DNA of 64,000 nt from Comamonadaceae bacterium 2FH (GTDB lineage Bacteria; Pseudomonadota; Gammaproteobacteria; Burkholderiales; Burkholderiaceae_C). The stretch spans positions 7,501-71,500 of the forward strand of contig SCMQ01000004.1 in NCBI GenBank assembly GCA_005503335.1, given 5' to 3'. Both the position numbers and the translations under genes were made by a program. Position 1 is the first letter of the stretch. Each line of letters starts with the position of its first letter. Shown piece after piece: positions 27,044-35,892 of this stretch. The notes beneath the pieces are model-generated. The model saw only the letters and a list, made by a program, of their open reading frames with translations, was not told the origin of the DNA and ran no database searches.

Positions 27044-28354
27044 TCAGCCCGCGCGGCGCAGCAGCTCGCGCGCGCTGGGGCTGGCGGGCTTGGCGTCGAC
27101 CCGCTCGGCGGCCAGGCCCCGGGCCAGGGCCTGCTGGCCGTCGCGCAGCGCGGCCTCGATCAGGGTCAGGTCGATCAGGTCGCGCTGGGCGTGGCTGCCA
27201 CCGAAGCGCTGCGCGATGCCGCGCAGCGGACGCAGCAGTTCGGCCGTGCGCCGCCACTCGCCTGCGCCGAAGGCCTGGATCGCCTGCACCAGCGGCGCGC
27301 CGACCTCGCGCGTGAAGCCGGCGTTGTCGCCCTGGCCCGCCATGGCGCGCGCCTGCGCCGCCAGCAGGGTCTGCTGGGCCTCGACACGGCCGTCGCCGAC
27401 GAAGGCCATCATGGCGTGCGCATCGTTGAAGGCATAGTAGGCCGTGTCGGCGAAAGACAGCCAGCGCTCGGCCACCTCGTGCCAGCGTCCGCCCAGCGCT
27501 ACGCCGCGCAGCTGCAGGCGCCACAGCAGCGCCGAGGCGTCGACCAGGTCCAGCGCCAGCGTGGAACGGCCGCCGAACACCGGCCCATCGAACAGGGCCA
27601 GCACCTGGTCGATTTCGCCCAGGTCCAGGTGGTAGAGCGCCCGATGCCACCAGTTGTGCACGGCGAAGAAGTTGTCCTCGGCCCAGTCGCTCTGGCGCTC
27701 GCGCATCCAGGCAATGCCTTCCTGGGTGCGACCCTGCATCTCCATGACATGGGCCACCGCGTGGTGGGCCCAGGCGTCGCGCGGCTCGAGCTCGAGCGCC
27801 GCGCGCCCCTGGGCTTCGGCGCGACCGTAGGCGCCGGTTTCCTCGAGGCCGAAGGCCTGCATGCCCAGCAGGGCGTGGTAGCCCGGCATGGCCGGCGACC
27901 AGGCCGGCAGGGCCCGCGCCAGGCGGTCGCGCAGCATGCGCGCGTCGCCCAGGTAGAAGTCCAGCACATGGCCGGCCTGCAGGGCCAGCGCGTCGCGCGG
28001 ATGCTCGAGCGAGAGGTCCTCCAGCAAGCGGGCGGCATCGCGCCAGCGCCCGTCCAGCCAGGCGGCGATGGCCTGGCCATGGGTCCGCTCGCGCGGCGTG
28101 CAAGCCAGGCCCATGAGCCGGGCCAGGTCCTGCCGGGCCACCGGCAGGGCGGCGGGCTCGGTGCCCAGCAAATTCAGCCAGGCATGCAGCACATGGCCCA
28201 TCGCGAAGTCCGGGCGCTCGGCAATGGCGGCGTCGATGGTGGCGACCGGATCGCCCATGTAGCACTGCAGCTGGTGCAGCGCCTGCTCGTAGCGGTGCGC
28301 GCTGTCGGCGCCGGCGCCGCTCAGCGCCAAGCCCAGGCTATCGGTCGTTCCCAT
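27044..28354 (-). CDS. Tetratricopeptide-repeat protein (TTC38-like)
   Basis: The predicted 436-residue soluble protein is almost entirely helical with degenerate TPR repeats. Recognisable pieces are AHHAVAHVMEMQGRTQEGIAWM (about residue 210) and NFFAVHNWWHRALYHLDLGE. This resembles the TTC38 family shared by bacteria and eukaryotes. No catalytic motif is seen and its function is unknown. The start at 28354 was chosen because the upstream in-frame sequence is arginine-rich and unlike the family. It is divergent from the cyanophycinase gene. Confidence 0.82.
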   Translation of the reverse strand: MGTTDSLGLALSGAGADSAHRYEQALHQLQCYMGDPVATIDAAIAERPDFAMGHVLHAWLNLLGTEPAALPVARQDLARLMGLACTPRERTHGQAIAAWLDGRWRDAARLLEDLSLEHPRDALALQAGHVLDFYLGDARMLRDRLARALPAWSPAMPGYHALLGMQAFGLEETGAYGRAEAQGRAALELEPRDAWAHHAVAHVMEMQGRTQEGIAWMRERQSDWAEDNFFAVHNWWHRALYHLDLGEIDQVLALFDGPVFGGRSTLALDLVDASALLWRLQLRGVALGGRWHEVAERWLSFADTAYYAFNDAHAMMAFVGDGRVEAQQTLLAAQARAMAGQGDNAGFTREVGAPLVQAIQAFGAGEWRRTAELLRPLRGIAQRFGGSHAQRDLIDLTLIEAALRDGQQALARGLAAERVDAKPASPSARELLRRAG

Positions 28355-28467
28355 GGCTGCGGCTCCCGTTCTCGGTACCAGCCTTCGATCATCCGCGCCG
28401 GCGCGGAAAAAGCCAAGCACCGCCCGGCGCCGGCCTCGGCTGTCACGAAGCGGCGCCGACTTGCTGG

Positions 28468-28473
28468 GACAAT
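28468..28473 (+). promoter_or_regulatory. -10-like hexamer GACAAT before a leader ORF
   Basis: GACAAT is followed by six bases (CGCCGC) and a GTG codon at 28480 that opens a 10-codon frame ending in the cyanophycinase start. The hexamer and spacing match those before hemE and the AEC gene. Confidence 0.4.
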
Positions 28474-28479
28474 CGCCGC

Positions 28480-28512
28480 GTGCCGGACATTTCTTACGAC
28501 CTTTACATATGA
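28480..28512 (+). CDS. Possible 10-residue leader peptide coupled to the cyanophycinase gene
   Basis: GTG at 28480 opens a frame coding VPDISYDLYI (initiator counted as V/fMet) and stops at TGA 28510-28512. That stop overlaps the ATG of the cyanophycinase gene (ATGA). If the transcript is leaderless, ribosomes would enter here and could reinitiate on the main gene, which lacks a convincing Shine-Dalgarno sequence. This is an inference from spacing; a chance short ORF is possible. Confidence 0.35.
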   Translation: MPDISYDLYI

Positions 28513-29462
28513 TTGCCTCCCGTTTCAACCGCCGGCAGTGGCTCGCCCTGGGACTGGCCCTGGCCGCCCTCCCCGCCCCGGCACTGGCCGAGCAGGCCTA
28601 CCAGCGCCGGCTGGGCCATCTGGTGGTGATAGGCGGCGCCGAGGACAGGCTCAAGGACCGCCTCATCCTGCGCCGCTTCGTCGAGCTGTGTGGTGGGCCG
28701 CAGGCCCAGATCCTGGTACTCACCGCCGCCAGCGCCGACCCGGCCGCGAGCTGGCGTGGCTACGAGCCGGTGTTCCGCGAGCTCGGCGCCGAGCGCTGCG
28801 CGCCGCTGGACATCGCGGACCGGGACGCGGCCAACGATCCCGAGCTGATCAACCGCCTGCTGCACGCCGACGGCATCTTCATGAGCGGCGGCGACCAGCG
28901 CCGCCTCATGGGCCTGCTCTGGGAGACCGGGGCGGCGCGCGCCATGCACCTGGCCTTTCACCTGCGCGGCTGCTGCATAGGCGGCACCAGCGCTGGCGCC
29001 GCCGCCCTGTCTCGCCTGATGCTGGCCGAGGGCGACACGCCGCGCCTGCCCGAGAAGGACGCGGCCATCCTGGACCTGGGCCTGGGCTTCGTGTCCCGGG
29101 CCATCATCGACCAGCATTTCTCCGAGCGCCGTCGCCTGGGGCGCCTGCTCTCGGTGCTGGCCCAGCGCCCCGACATGCTGGGTGTGGGCATAGACGAGGA
29201 CACGGCCCTGGTGATCGAGCGCGGCCAGGGCGTCGAGGTGATAGGCCAGGGTGCCGTCACCCTGATCGACGGGCGGCGCATGCGCTCGAACTTCGATGAG
29301 GTGGACGCGAACGAGCGGCTCGAAATGCTGGGCGTGAACCTGCATGTGCTGCCCGCCGGTCACCGCTACAGCGTGCAGGGCGAGCGCGGCGCGCGCAGCC
29401 TGCCCGCCTCGCTGCTGGAGGCGCTGGGCGCCCTGGTCACGCCGGGGCCGATCCGCGGCTAA
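28509..29462 (+). CDS. cphB: Cyanophycinase (peptidase S51), exported
   Basis: The 317-residue serine exopeptidase cleaves cyanophycin (multi-L-arginyl-poly-aspartate) to beta-Asp-Arg dipeptides. The catalytic serine is S161 in CCIGGTSAGAAALS. GDQRRLM and IIDQHFSERRRLGRLL are also characteristic. Unlike the cytoplasmic enzyme, it has an N-terminal signal peptide (RRQWLALGLALAALPAPALAEQ, cleavage near residue 28) with a possible twin-arginine pair. It may therefore act in the periplasm or outside, like CphE-type enzymes. No cyanophycin synthetase gene is in the window. Confidence 0.9.
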   Translation: MIASRFNRRQWLALGLALAALPAPALAEQAYQRRLGHLVVIGGAEDRLKDRLILRRFVELCGGPQAQILVLTAASADPAASWRGYEPVFRELGAERCAPLDIADRDAANDPELINRLLHADGIFMSGGDQRRLMGLLWETGAARAMHLAFHLRGCCIGGTSAGAAALSRLMLAEGDTPRLPEKDAAILDLGLGFVSRAIIDQHFSERRRLGRLLSVLAQRPDMLGVGIDEDTALVIERGQGVEVIGQGAVTLIDGRRMRSNFDEVDANERLEMLGVNLHVLPAGHRYSVQGERGARSLPASLLEALGALVTPGPIRG

Positions 29463-29569
29463 ACGGCGTTTCTTTACCCGTCATTCCTGCTCTCCTGGCC
29501 CGAGTGGAAGCAGTCGGCAAGGGATTCGTTTTCCTGGGGCGATCAGGATTCAGCTGGGCCGACTCGGCC

Positions 29570-32398
29570 CTACACCGCCGCATTGTGATCGGTCGCCAGC
29601 GTGTGGCCGGGCTTCAGATCGATGCCTTTCGCGAGCCACCGTTCCATGTGTTTGTATTCCCGGGCCAGTTGAGCAAAAGCGTCGGCGGGCAGCGGCGGGC
29701 TGACGATGTAGCCCTGAATCACATCACATTCATGCTGGCGCAGAGACTCGAACTGCTCGCTGGTTTCCACCCCTTCGGCGATCACCTTGAGCTTCAGGCT
29801 ATGCGCGAGCGCGATGACGGCCTTGCTGATGGCGATATCGTCTTCGTCGTTCGGCAGGCCTTGCACAAAGGACTTGTCGAGCTTCAAAGAGTCGATAGGA
29901 AAACGCTTCAGATAGCTCAGGGACGAATAGCCGGTGCCGAAATCGTCGACATCGATGCTCATGATGCCTTTCGCGCGGATCTGCCTGAGCATGTCGGCGG
30001 CGAATTCGGGGTCGTGCATCAGCATGCTCTCGGTCACCTCCAACTCCAGCCAATGCGGCGCCAGCCCGGTTTCTTCCAGCAGGCTGCCGATGGTGGTCGC
30101 CAGATTGCCGCGTTGCAGCTGTCGCCCGGACAGGTTGACCGCCACGCACAAGGGGGGGATGGCCGGGTTAGCCTGCCACGACCGGATCTGCATGCATACC
30201 GTTCTCAAGACCCATTCGCCTACCGGCTCGATCAGGCCGGTTTCTTCCAGGATAGGCACGAATTCAGACGGCGAAACCAGCCCCCATTCCGGATGCCTCC
30301 AGCGCAGCAAGGCCTCGGCGCCGAGGATCTTGCCGCTTCTCAAATCCACCTTGGGCTGGTAATAGACCACGAACTCGTTGCGCTCCAGCGCGCGGCGCAG
30401 GCCGCTTTCCATCTTCAGGCGCTCCCCGGCCTTGGCGTTCATTTCCGGCGTGAAGAAGCGGTAACCGTTCCCGCCGCCCCCCTTGGCCCGGTACATGGCG
30501 GTGTCGGCGTTCTTGACCAGGCCGTCGAAATCGGCGCTGTCCGATGGGTAAACGGTAATGCCAATGCTTGAGGTGACGAAGGTTTCCTGGCCACTCAGCG
30601 TGAAGGGAGGGGTAAGGGTTTCAAGGATCTTGTTGGCGATCACCGCAGCGTCTTCCGCTTTGCCGATCTGCTCCAGGATGATGGTGAACTCGTCCCCGCC
30701 CAGGCGGGCGACCGTATCCTCCGCACGCACACATTGGCACAGCCTGGACGAAACTTCACGCAGCAGCAGGTCGCCCGCATCATGACCCAGGGTATCGTTG
30801 ATGGTCTTGAAGCGATCCAGGTCGAGAAACATCACGGCAATTATTTCCTTGCTGCGGTCCGACCGAGCCATGGCGTGATGCAGGCGGTCGCGGAACAAGA
30901 GCCGGTTGGGGAGTTGGGTGAGGGCATCGAAGTGCGCCATCGTGTCCAGTTGCGCTTCCGCCTGCCTGCGCTCTATCGCAATGCTGGTCAGGTTGGTGGC
31001 GACGCGGACCAGTTCCAGATCATGCGGCTGCTGCTCGGAAGGCGAGCGATAGTGCGCCACAATGACGCCCAGCAGACTGCCCGTGGAGGAGCAGATGGGC
31101 ACCGAGAAACAGGCCAGCAGCCCCCAGTCTGCCACCAGGTGACGGTAACCCGCCCATTTCTCGTCGTCCAGGATGTTGGGGAACCCGGCAGCGAGGTCCC
31201 CCTCCTGCCGCCTTGCTTCGTCGAATACCGCAGCCAGGGCCGCATAACCGCGGTTGGCGATGCGGCTGGTCACGGCCGCCGGCAGGCTGGGCCCGGTCGC
31301 GCAATGCAGGGTTACGCCTTCTGCGTCTTCCCGGAAAATGATCGAGCAGAACATTTCATTCGACAACATCTCTATGTGCCGGGCCAGCACACTCAAGGCT
31401 TCGACCAAGGGTGCACCGCTGACCACCATTTCCAGCACCTGCTTCTCTGCCGAGAGCAGGACTTCCGCGCGTTTGCGCTCGCTGATATCCCGAAAGCTCG
31501 AGACCTGGCCCACCGCGACCCCGTCCACGCGCTGAGGCTGGGAATACCACTCGAAGACGCGCCCATCCAGCAGCTCGAGAATTTCTCCATGTTCGAGCTC
31601 GATGGCGTCGGCCAATTTGCGCTGATTGGCCAGGAAACCGCCGGAGTCACGCAGTTTGGAAGCCAGGATCGAAATCGCTTCGAAGTCGCCGCCGCCCAAG
31701 TTGATCGGCTTGGCAATACGCCACATCTTCAGAAAGCGCTGGTTGGACACGACGGGCCTGCCGAAGGAGTCGGTCACAAGAATACCGTCCGCTGTCGATT
31801 CCAGCGTGGCAGAAAACAAGGACAGCGATCTGGCCAGACGCTCCTCGGTGGCCTTGCGTACCTCGATCTCGTTCAGCGTCAAATGAAACGCACGCGTCGG
31901 CAGCATCCGCAGCACAACAAAGCATAGCCAGCCGAGCAACAGCCCTGGCACGAACAGCGCCAAGGAATGGTAAAGCAGCGGGCGCAGCGAGCGGCGCAAT
32001 TCAAGCCGCCAAACCTCCTGGTCTGATAGCTGCAGTATGGCCGTGCGGGTCATCAGCGGCCGTTCGAGCCGGGTATGATTTTCGACAAGCACCTGGTTTC
32101 TGTGATCCAGGATCTGGATCTTGGTGTTGCCGCTAAGCGGCGCCAATGCTTCGAAAATGCCTTGCGGGTTGAAGCGGGCGGAGTCCTTGGCGACGGCGCG
32201 CTTGGAAAAGGCGGTCGCAGCCAGGCGGGAGCTGGTCAGCGACACTGCGTCCAGCTGGGTGGACAGGGTCTGGTAGCCGATGGCGAGAAAGATCAACGGC
32301 ACCAGCAGGGCGACGATCGTCCCGCCAAGCCATGCCAGCAGCGCGATCGCCCCTGGCAAGTCCGAGGGCGATTCCTGCGGGGCGAGGGGTTCGGCCAT
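29570..32398 (-). CDS. Membrane PAS-GAF-GGDEF-EAL c-di-GMP signalling protein
   Basis: The protein has 942 residues. Two membrane segments (about 16-40 and 140-165) flank a periplasmic region. PAS (about 195-310), GAF (about 325-485), GGDEF (about 500-660, with intact RLGGDEF) and EAL (about 670-920, with GAEALLRW, DDFGTGYSSL and VIAEGVET) follow. Both catalytic signatures look intact, so it may make and degrade c-di-GMP. The base composition is visibly lower in GC than neighbouring genes, which suggests later acquisition. The stop codon lies in a small GGGCCG/CGGCCC hairpin (29556-29570). Confidence 0.93.
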   Translation of the reverse strand: MAEPLAPQESPSDLPGAIALLAWLGGTIVALLVPLIFLAIGYQTLSTQLDAVSLTSSRLAATAFSKRAVAKDSARFNPQGIFEALAPLSGNTKIQILDHRNQVLVENHTRLERPLMTRTAILQLSDQEVWRLELRRSLRPLLYHSLALFVPGLLLGWLCFVVLRMLPTRAFHLTLNEIEVRKATEERLARSLSLFSATLESTADGILVTDSFGRPVVSNQRFLKMWRIAKPINLGGGDFEAISILASKLRDSGGFLANQRKLADAIELEHGEILELLDGRVFEWYSQPQRVDGVAVGQVSSFRDISERKRAEVLLSAEKQVLEMVVSGAPLVEALSVLARHIEMLSNEMFCSIIFREDAEGVTLHCATGPSLPAAVTSRIANRGYAALAAVFDEARRQEGDLAAGFPNILDDEKWAGYRHLVADWGLLACFSVPICSSTGSLLGVIVAHYRSPSEQQPHDLELVRVATNLTSIAIERRQAEAQLDTMAHFDALTQLPNRLLFRDRLHHAMARSDRSKEIIAVMFLDLDRFKTINDTLGHDAGDLLLREVSSRLCQCVRAEDTVARLGGDEFTIILEQIGKAEDAAVIANKILETLTPPFTLSGQETFVTSSIGITVYPSDSADFDGLVKNADTAMYRAKGGGGNGYRFFTPEMNAKAGERLKMESGLRRALERNEFVVYYQPKVDLRSGKILGAEALLRWRHPEWGLVSPSEFVPILEETGLIEPVGEWVLRTVCMQIRSWQANPAIPPLCVAVNLSGRQLQRGNLATTIGSLLEETGLAPHWLELEVTESMLMHDPEFAADMLRQIRAKGIMSIDVDDFGTGYSSLSYLKRFPIDSLKLDKSFVQGLPNDEDDIAISKAVIALAHSLKLKVIAEGVETSEQFESLRQHECDVIQGYIVSPPLPADAFAQLAREYKHMERWLAKGIDLKPGHTLATDHNAAV

Positions 32399-32616
32399 CG
32401 TCGCGTAGAAGCGGTCAGAGGGCGGTCAGGCCATAGGCCCATAGACGACAAGATTTGCTTGAAATCTGCGAACGAGCCACATTGTTCTCCCTGCTGCCGC
32501 GGAATGCGATTCTGGACGATGCCCCCAGTTATACATCGCCGGCCCTGCAAACCCCATATTCGCCAACGCCCGTCTCAGGCACGGGCATGAGATATCGTCG
32601 TTAGACGACCAAGGCT

Positions 32617-33690
32617 TCAGCGCCGGCGGCGCCACCAGAGCCAGACCCCGGTCGCGCCGAAGCCGGCCAGGGCCAGGCCCAGCATGCCGGTGAGCACGAG
32701 GTGGGCCACGCCGCCGAGCTCGCCGATGTGCAGCGGGTACATGAACACATAGGCGCGCGCCCCGGGGTCCAGCCCCTGCCAGCGCTGCACCGCGAGCACC
32801 TGGGCCGTGGCGGGATGCAGCCAGACCGAGCTCAGGCCGTTCGGGTGCGGGTCGTCGGGCAGCCTCAGGCGCACGCGCACCGGCTGGCCGTGCCCAGCCA
32901 CCTGAACGAAGCCCACGAGGCCCCCGGGCAGGGCCTGGCGCGCCCGCACCAGCAGCTGGTCGAGCGGCGCCGCGGTGCCGCCGGGCTCGACCCGCGGGCG
33001 CGGCGCAGCTGTGGCCTGCGCACCGCTGAGCGCGGTCACGGCGGCCGACAGCGGGCGCCAGGCCATGTAGGCGCCGCTGAGCACGCTGACGGCGATCGCC
33101 AAGCCCAGCAGCGCGCCGCCGACGCGGTGCAGGTCGAACAGGGCGCGCGTGGTCCCGCCAACCAGCCGCAGGCTGAAGGCATGGCGCCAGCGCGCCGGCC
33201 ACCAGAGCACCAGGCCCGAGACCAGCAGCAGCAGGTAGGCCAGGGCCGTGGCGGCGAGCAGGGCCTTGCCGGCCTCGCCGAGCAGCAGGTTGCTGTGCAG
33301 CTCGAACAGCCAGTTCGCCAGGCCCTCGTGCTCGCCGCGCCGCCCGAGCTCGGCCGCCGTATCGGGATGGAAATACACCGTGCCCGTCCAGGCCCCCTGG
33401 ACCGAGGCCCAGAGGCTGTCGCCGGGCTCGCGCGGCGGGCGCAGGCGGAACGCGACGCCGGCGCCGAACTCGGCCTCGAGCTGGCGGCGCACCTGCTCCA
33501 GGGGCAGGGCGGCGGCCGCCTGCGGCGCCGGCGCGACCCGGAACAGCTCGGGATGCAGCCAGGCGTCCAGCGGTCGCGCCACGGTCATCAGCGCGCCCGT
33601 GACGGCGGCGAGCAGCAGCACCCCGCCCAGGCTCAGACCGAACCAGCGGTGGGCCTTGAGCCACCAGGTGCGCAAGCTTGCCGGCCGCAT
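32617..33690 (-). CDS. PepSY-associated membrane protein
   Basis: The 357-residue inner-membrane protein has four main hydrophobic segments: about 15-40, 140-165, 190-215 and 325-350. The N-terminal RTWWLKAHRWFGLSLG and LHSNLLLGEAGK are typical of PepSY_TM proteins, which accompany TonB-dependent receptors and are thought to take part in siderophore-iron reduction or release. It starts 5 bp after the receptor stop, so it is surely co-transcribed with the receptor genes. Confidence 0.9.
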   Translation of the reverse strand: MRPASLRTWWLKAHRWFGLSLGGVLLLAAVTGALMTVARPLDAWLHPELFRVAPAPQAAAALPLEQVRRQLEAEFGAGVAFRLRPPREPGDSLWASVQGAWTGTVYFHPDTAAELGRRGEHEGLANWLFELHSNLLLGEAGKALLAATALAYLLLLVSGLVLWWPARWRHAFSLRLVGGTTRALFDLHRVGGALLGLAIAVSVLSGAYMAWRPLSAAVTALSGAQATAAPRPRVEPGGTAAPLDQLLVRARQALPGGLVGFVQVAGHGQPVRVRLRLPDDPHPNGLSSVWLHPATAQVLAVQRWQGLDPGARAYVFMYPLHIGELGGVAHLVLTGMLGLALAGFGATGVWLWWRRRR

Positions 33691-33695
33691 GGTGC

Positions 33696-35813
33696 TCAGA
33701 AATCGAACTTCGCGGCCAGGCGCAGGGTGCGCGGCAGGCCGGCGGCCAGGTAGTTGTCGCCCGTGCTGCTCCAGTAGTTGCGGTCGGTCGCGTTGTCGAT
33801 GTTGGCCTGCCAGGTCACCGCGCTGCCGTTCCACTTCGTGAGGTAGCGCGTGCCCAGCGAGAGCGTGGTGTAGGCGTCGACATAGGCCAGGTTGCGGCTG
33901 TTCACCGGGCGCTTGCCGACATGGAAGATGCCGGCGTTGAGCGACCAGCCCGGCACCTGGGGCACGCGGTACTCGCCGAACAGGCTCAGCGTGCGCCTGG
34001 CCGTGTTCTGCGGCGTCTTGCCGAGCTCGGCCGCGTTGCCGGGGCCGACCTGGGAGATCTCGGCGTCCAGCAGCAGGGCCGAGGCCAGCAGCGACCATTG
34101 GCGGCCCAGCGCGCCGCTGGCCGACAGCTCGAGACCGCGGTAGTCGCTGCGGCCGCCGATCACGAAGCGGTTGGCCGCGTCGATGGTGGTCTGGGGCCGC
34201 TGGATGTCGAAATAGGCCGCCTGCACGAGCAGGCCGGGCCGCAGGCGCGCCTTGACACCCAGCTCCTTCTGCTTGTTCACCGCGGGCGGCAGCAGCTCGC
34301 CGGCATTGGCGCGCTGCGCCGCCGCGACGCCCGTCTCCTCGAGCGCCTCCAGATAGCTCGCGTACCAAGAGAGCTCGGAACTGGGCTTGTAGATCACGGA
34401 CAGGTTGGGCGAGCGGTTGCTGGCCTCGTAGGGCGTGGCCGAGCCGGACTGGCTGAGGTAGTCGCTGTAGCGCAGGCCCGCGAGCAGCTGCCAGCGCTCG
34501 CCCAGGGACATGCGGTCGAACAGGTAGGCGCCCTTGTCGCTGACGCGCGAGGGGGTGATGGCCGTCCAGTTGCTGCGCGCGATGGGCGCGATGATGCGCG
34601 GCTCGTGGTAGTTCTGGGAGACGCTTGCAGCCGGCAGGGACTGCTCGCCGCTGGCGCGGCGCAGATTGCTCGTCGCGCCCAGGGTCAGCTCATGGGCCAG
34701 CGCGCCCGCGGCCAGGCGGCCGACCAGCTCGGCGCGGTGGTTGGTGTTGGCGAAGCGCTGGTCGCGCACGAAGCTGATGTTGAGCGTCCCCTCGCCCGTG
34801 GCCAGGTCGATGTTGCTCAGCGTGGAGAAATTGCGGTCGCGCTCGGTGACGGCCCGCCCGGTCTCCAGGGTCAGGGCCCATTCGTCCGAGAGCGCGATGT
34901 CCGAGCGCAGCAGCAGGTTGGTGGCCTCGGCCTTGTAGCGCTGCCATTCGCCGGCATGGTTGATGCGGTTGTCCACCGGCCTGGGCACGGCGGGCTTGTT
35001 CGCGTTGAGCAGCAGGGTCGCGGGCTCGCTGACGTTCTTGCGGTAATGCTCGAGGTCGAGCTTGAAGCTGAGCGCGCGGTTGACGCGCCAGTCATGGGCC
35101 AGCGAGAGCAGGCTGCGCTCGCCTTCGAAGCGGTGCAGGCCGGTCTCCTGCTTGCCGGCGACCGCGTTGACGCGCAGCCCCATGGCCTCATCGGGGCCGA
35201 AGCGGCGCGCGATGTCGGCATGGGCGTCGAAGCCGCCGTGGTTGTTGACCGAGGTCGCGATGCTGGTCACCGGCTGGGCGCCGGCGCGCTTGGTCACGAG
35301 GTTGACGATGCCCGAAGGCGGCACCAGGCCGTAGTAGAGCGAGGCCGCGCCCTTGAGCACCTCGACGCGCTCCTTGTTCTCGAGCGGCGTGGCGATCAGG
35401 TTGACGATGGGCAGCGAGCCGTTGAGCCGGTAATTGCGCTGGTTGTCCACCAGCAGGCCGCGGATCGCGATGTTGTCGTAGGTCGCGTTGCCGATCTGGG
35501 CATGGGCCACGCCGGCCGTGTTGCGCAGCGCGCCGTGCAGCGTGTTCGCGCCCTGGGCGTCGAGCACCTCGCGCGTGACCACGTTGTTGGTCAGGGGCAC
35601 GTCCAGCGGGTCCTGGTCCCGGTAGGTTCCGACCTGCACGCTGCGCGCGCTGTAGCTGCGCGAGGCCTCGCCGCTGACCTGGACCTCGCCCAGGGTGCCG
35701 CTGGTCTGCGCCTGGGTGGAGGCGGCCAGTCCCAGGCCGGCAAGTGCCAGCAGCAGGGGACGCAGGGAAAAGGATTCTGATGGGCGGATGCGGCGCGGTG
35801 CGAGGCGGCTCAT
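33696..35813 (-). CDS. TonB-dependent siderophore receptor
   Basis: The 705-residue outer-membrane receptor has a signal peptide ending STQAQ near residue 36 and a TonB-box region at TLGEVQVSG. The plug domain has VLDAQGANTLHGALRNTAGV, AIRGLLVDNQRNYRLNG and ERVEVLKGAASLYYG. A 22-strand barrel ends in the aromatic FDF. It fits the ferric-siderophore receptor family; the ligand is not readable. ATG 35813 is preferred over TTG 35849. It is the middle gene of a three-gene iron unit. Confidence 0.93.
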   Translation of the reverse strand: MSRLAPRRIRPSESFSLRPLLLALAGLGLAASTQAQTSGTLGEVQVSGEASRSYSARSVQVGTYRDQDPLDVPLTNNVVTREVLDAQGANTLHGALRNTAGVAHAQIGNATYDNIAIRGLLVDNQRNYRLNGSLPIVNLIATPLENKERVEVLKGAASLYYGLVPPSGIVNLVTKRAGAQPVTSIATSVNNHGGFDAHADIARRFGPDEAMGLRVNAVAGKQETGLHRFEGERSLLSLAHDWRVNRALSFKLDLEHYRKNVSEPATLLLNANKPAVPRPVDNRINHAGEWQRYKAEATNLLLRSDIALSDEWALTLETGRAVTERDRNFSTLSNIDLATGEGTLNISFVRDQRFANTNHRAELVGRLAAGALAHELTLGATSNLRRASGEQSLPAASVSQNYHEPRIIAPIARSNWTAITPSRVSDKGAYLFDRMSLGERWQLLAGLRYSDYLSQSGSATPYEASNRSPNLSVIYKPSSELSWYASYLEALEETGVAAAQRANAGELLPPAVNKQKELGVKARLRPGLLVQAAYFDIQRPQTTIDAANRFVIGGRSDYRGLELSASGALGRQWSLLASALLLDAEISQVGPGNAAELGKTPQNTARRTLSLFGEYRVPQVPGWSLNAGIFHVGKRPVNSRNLAYVDAYTTLSLGTRYLTKWNGSAVTWQANIDNATDRNYWSSTGDNYLAAGLPRTLRLAAKFDF

Positions 35814-35892
35814 GTTCGGAAGTCGGGGATCGGGGGATGGAAGCGACAAAGCCCCGCGCGGCCCGGCACCGGCCGGGCCGGGGGCGTGAGCC

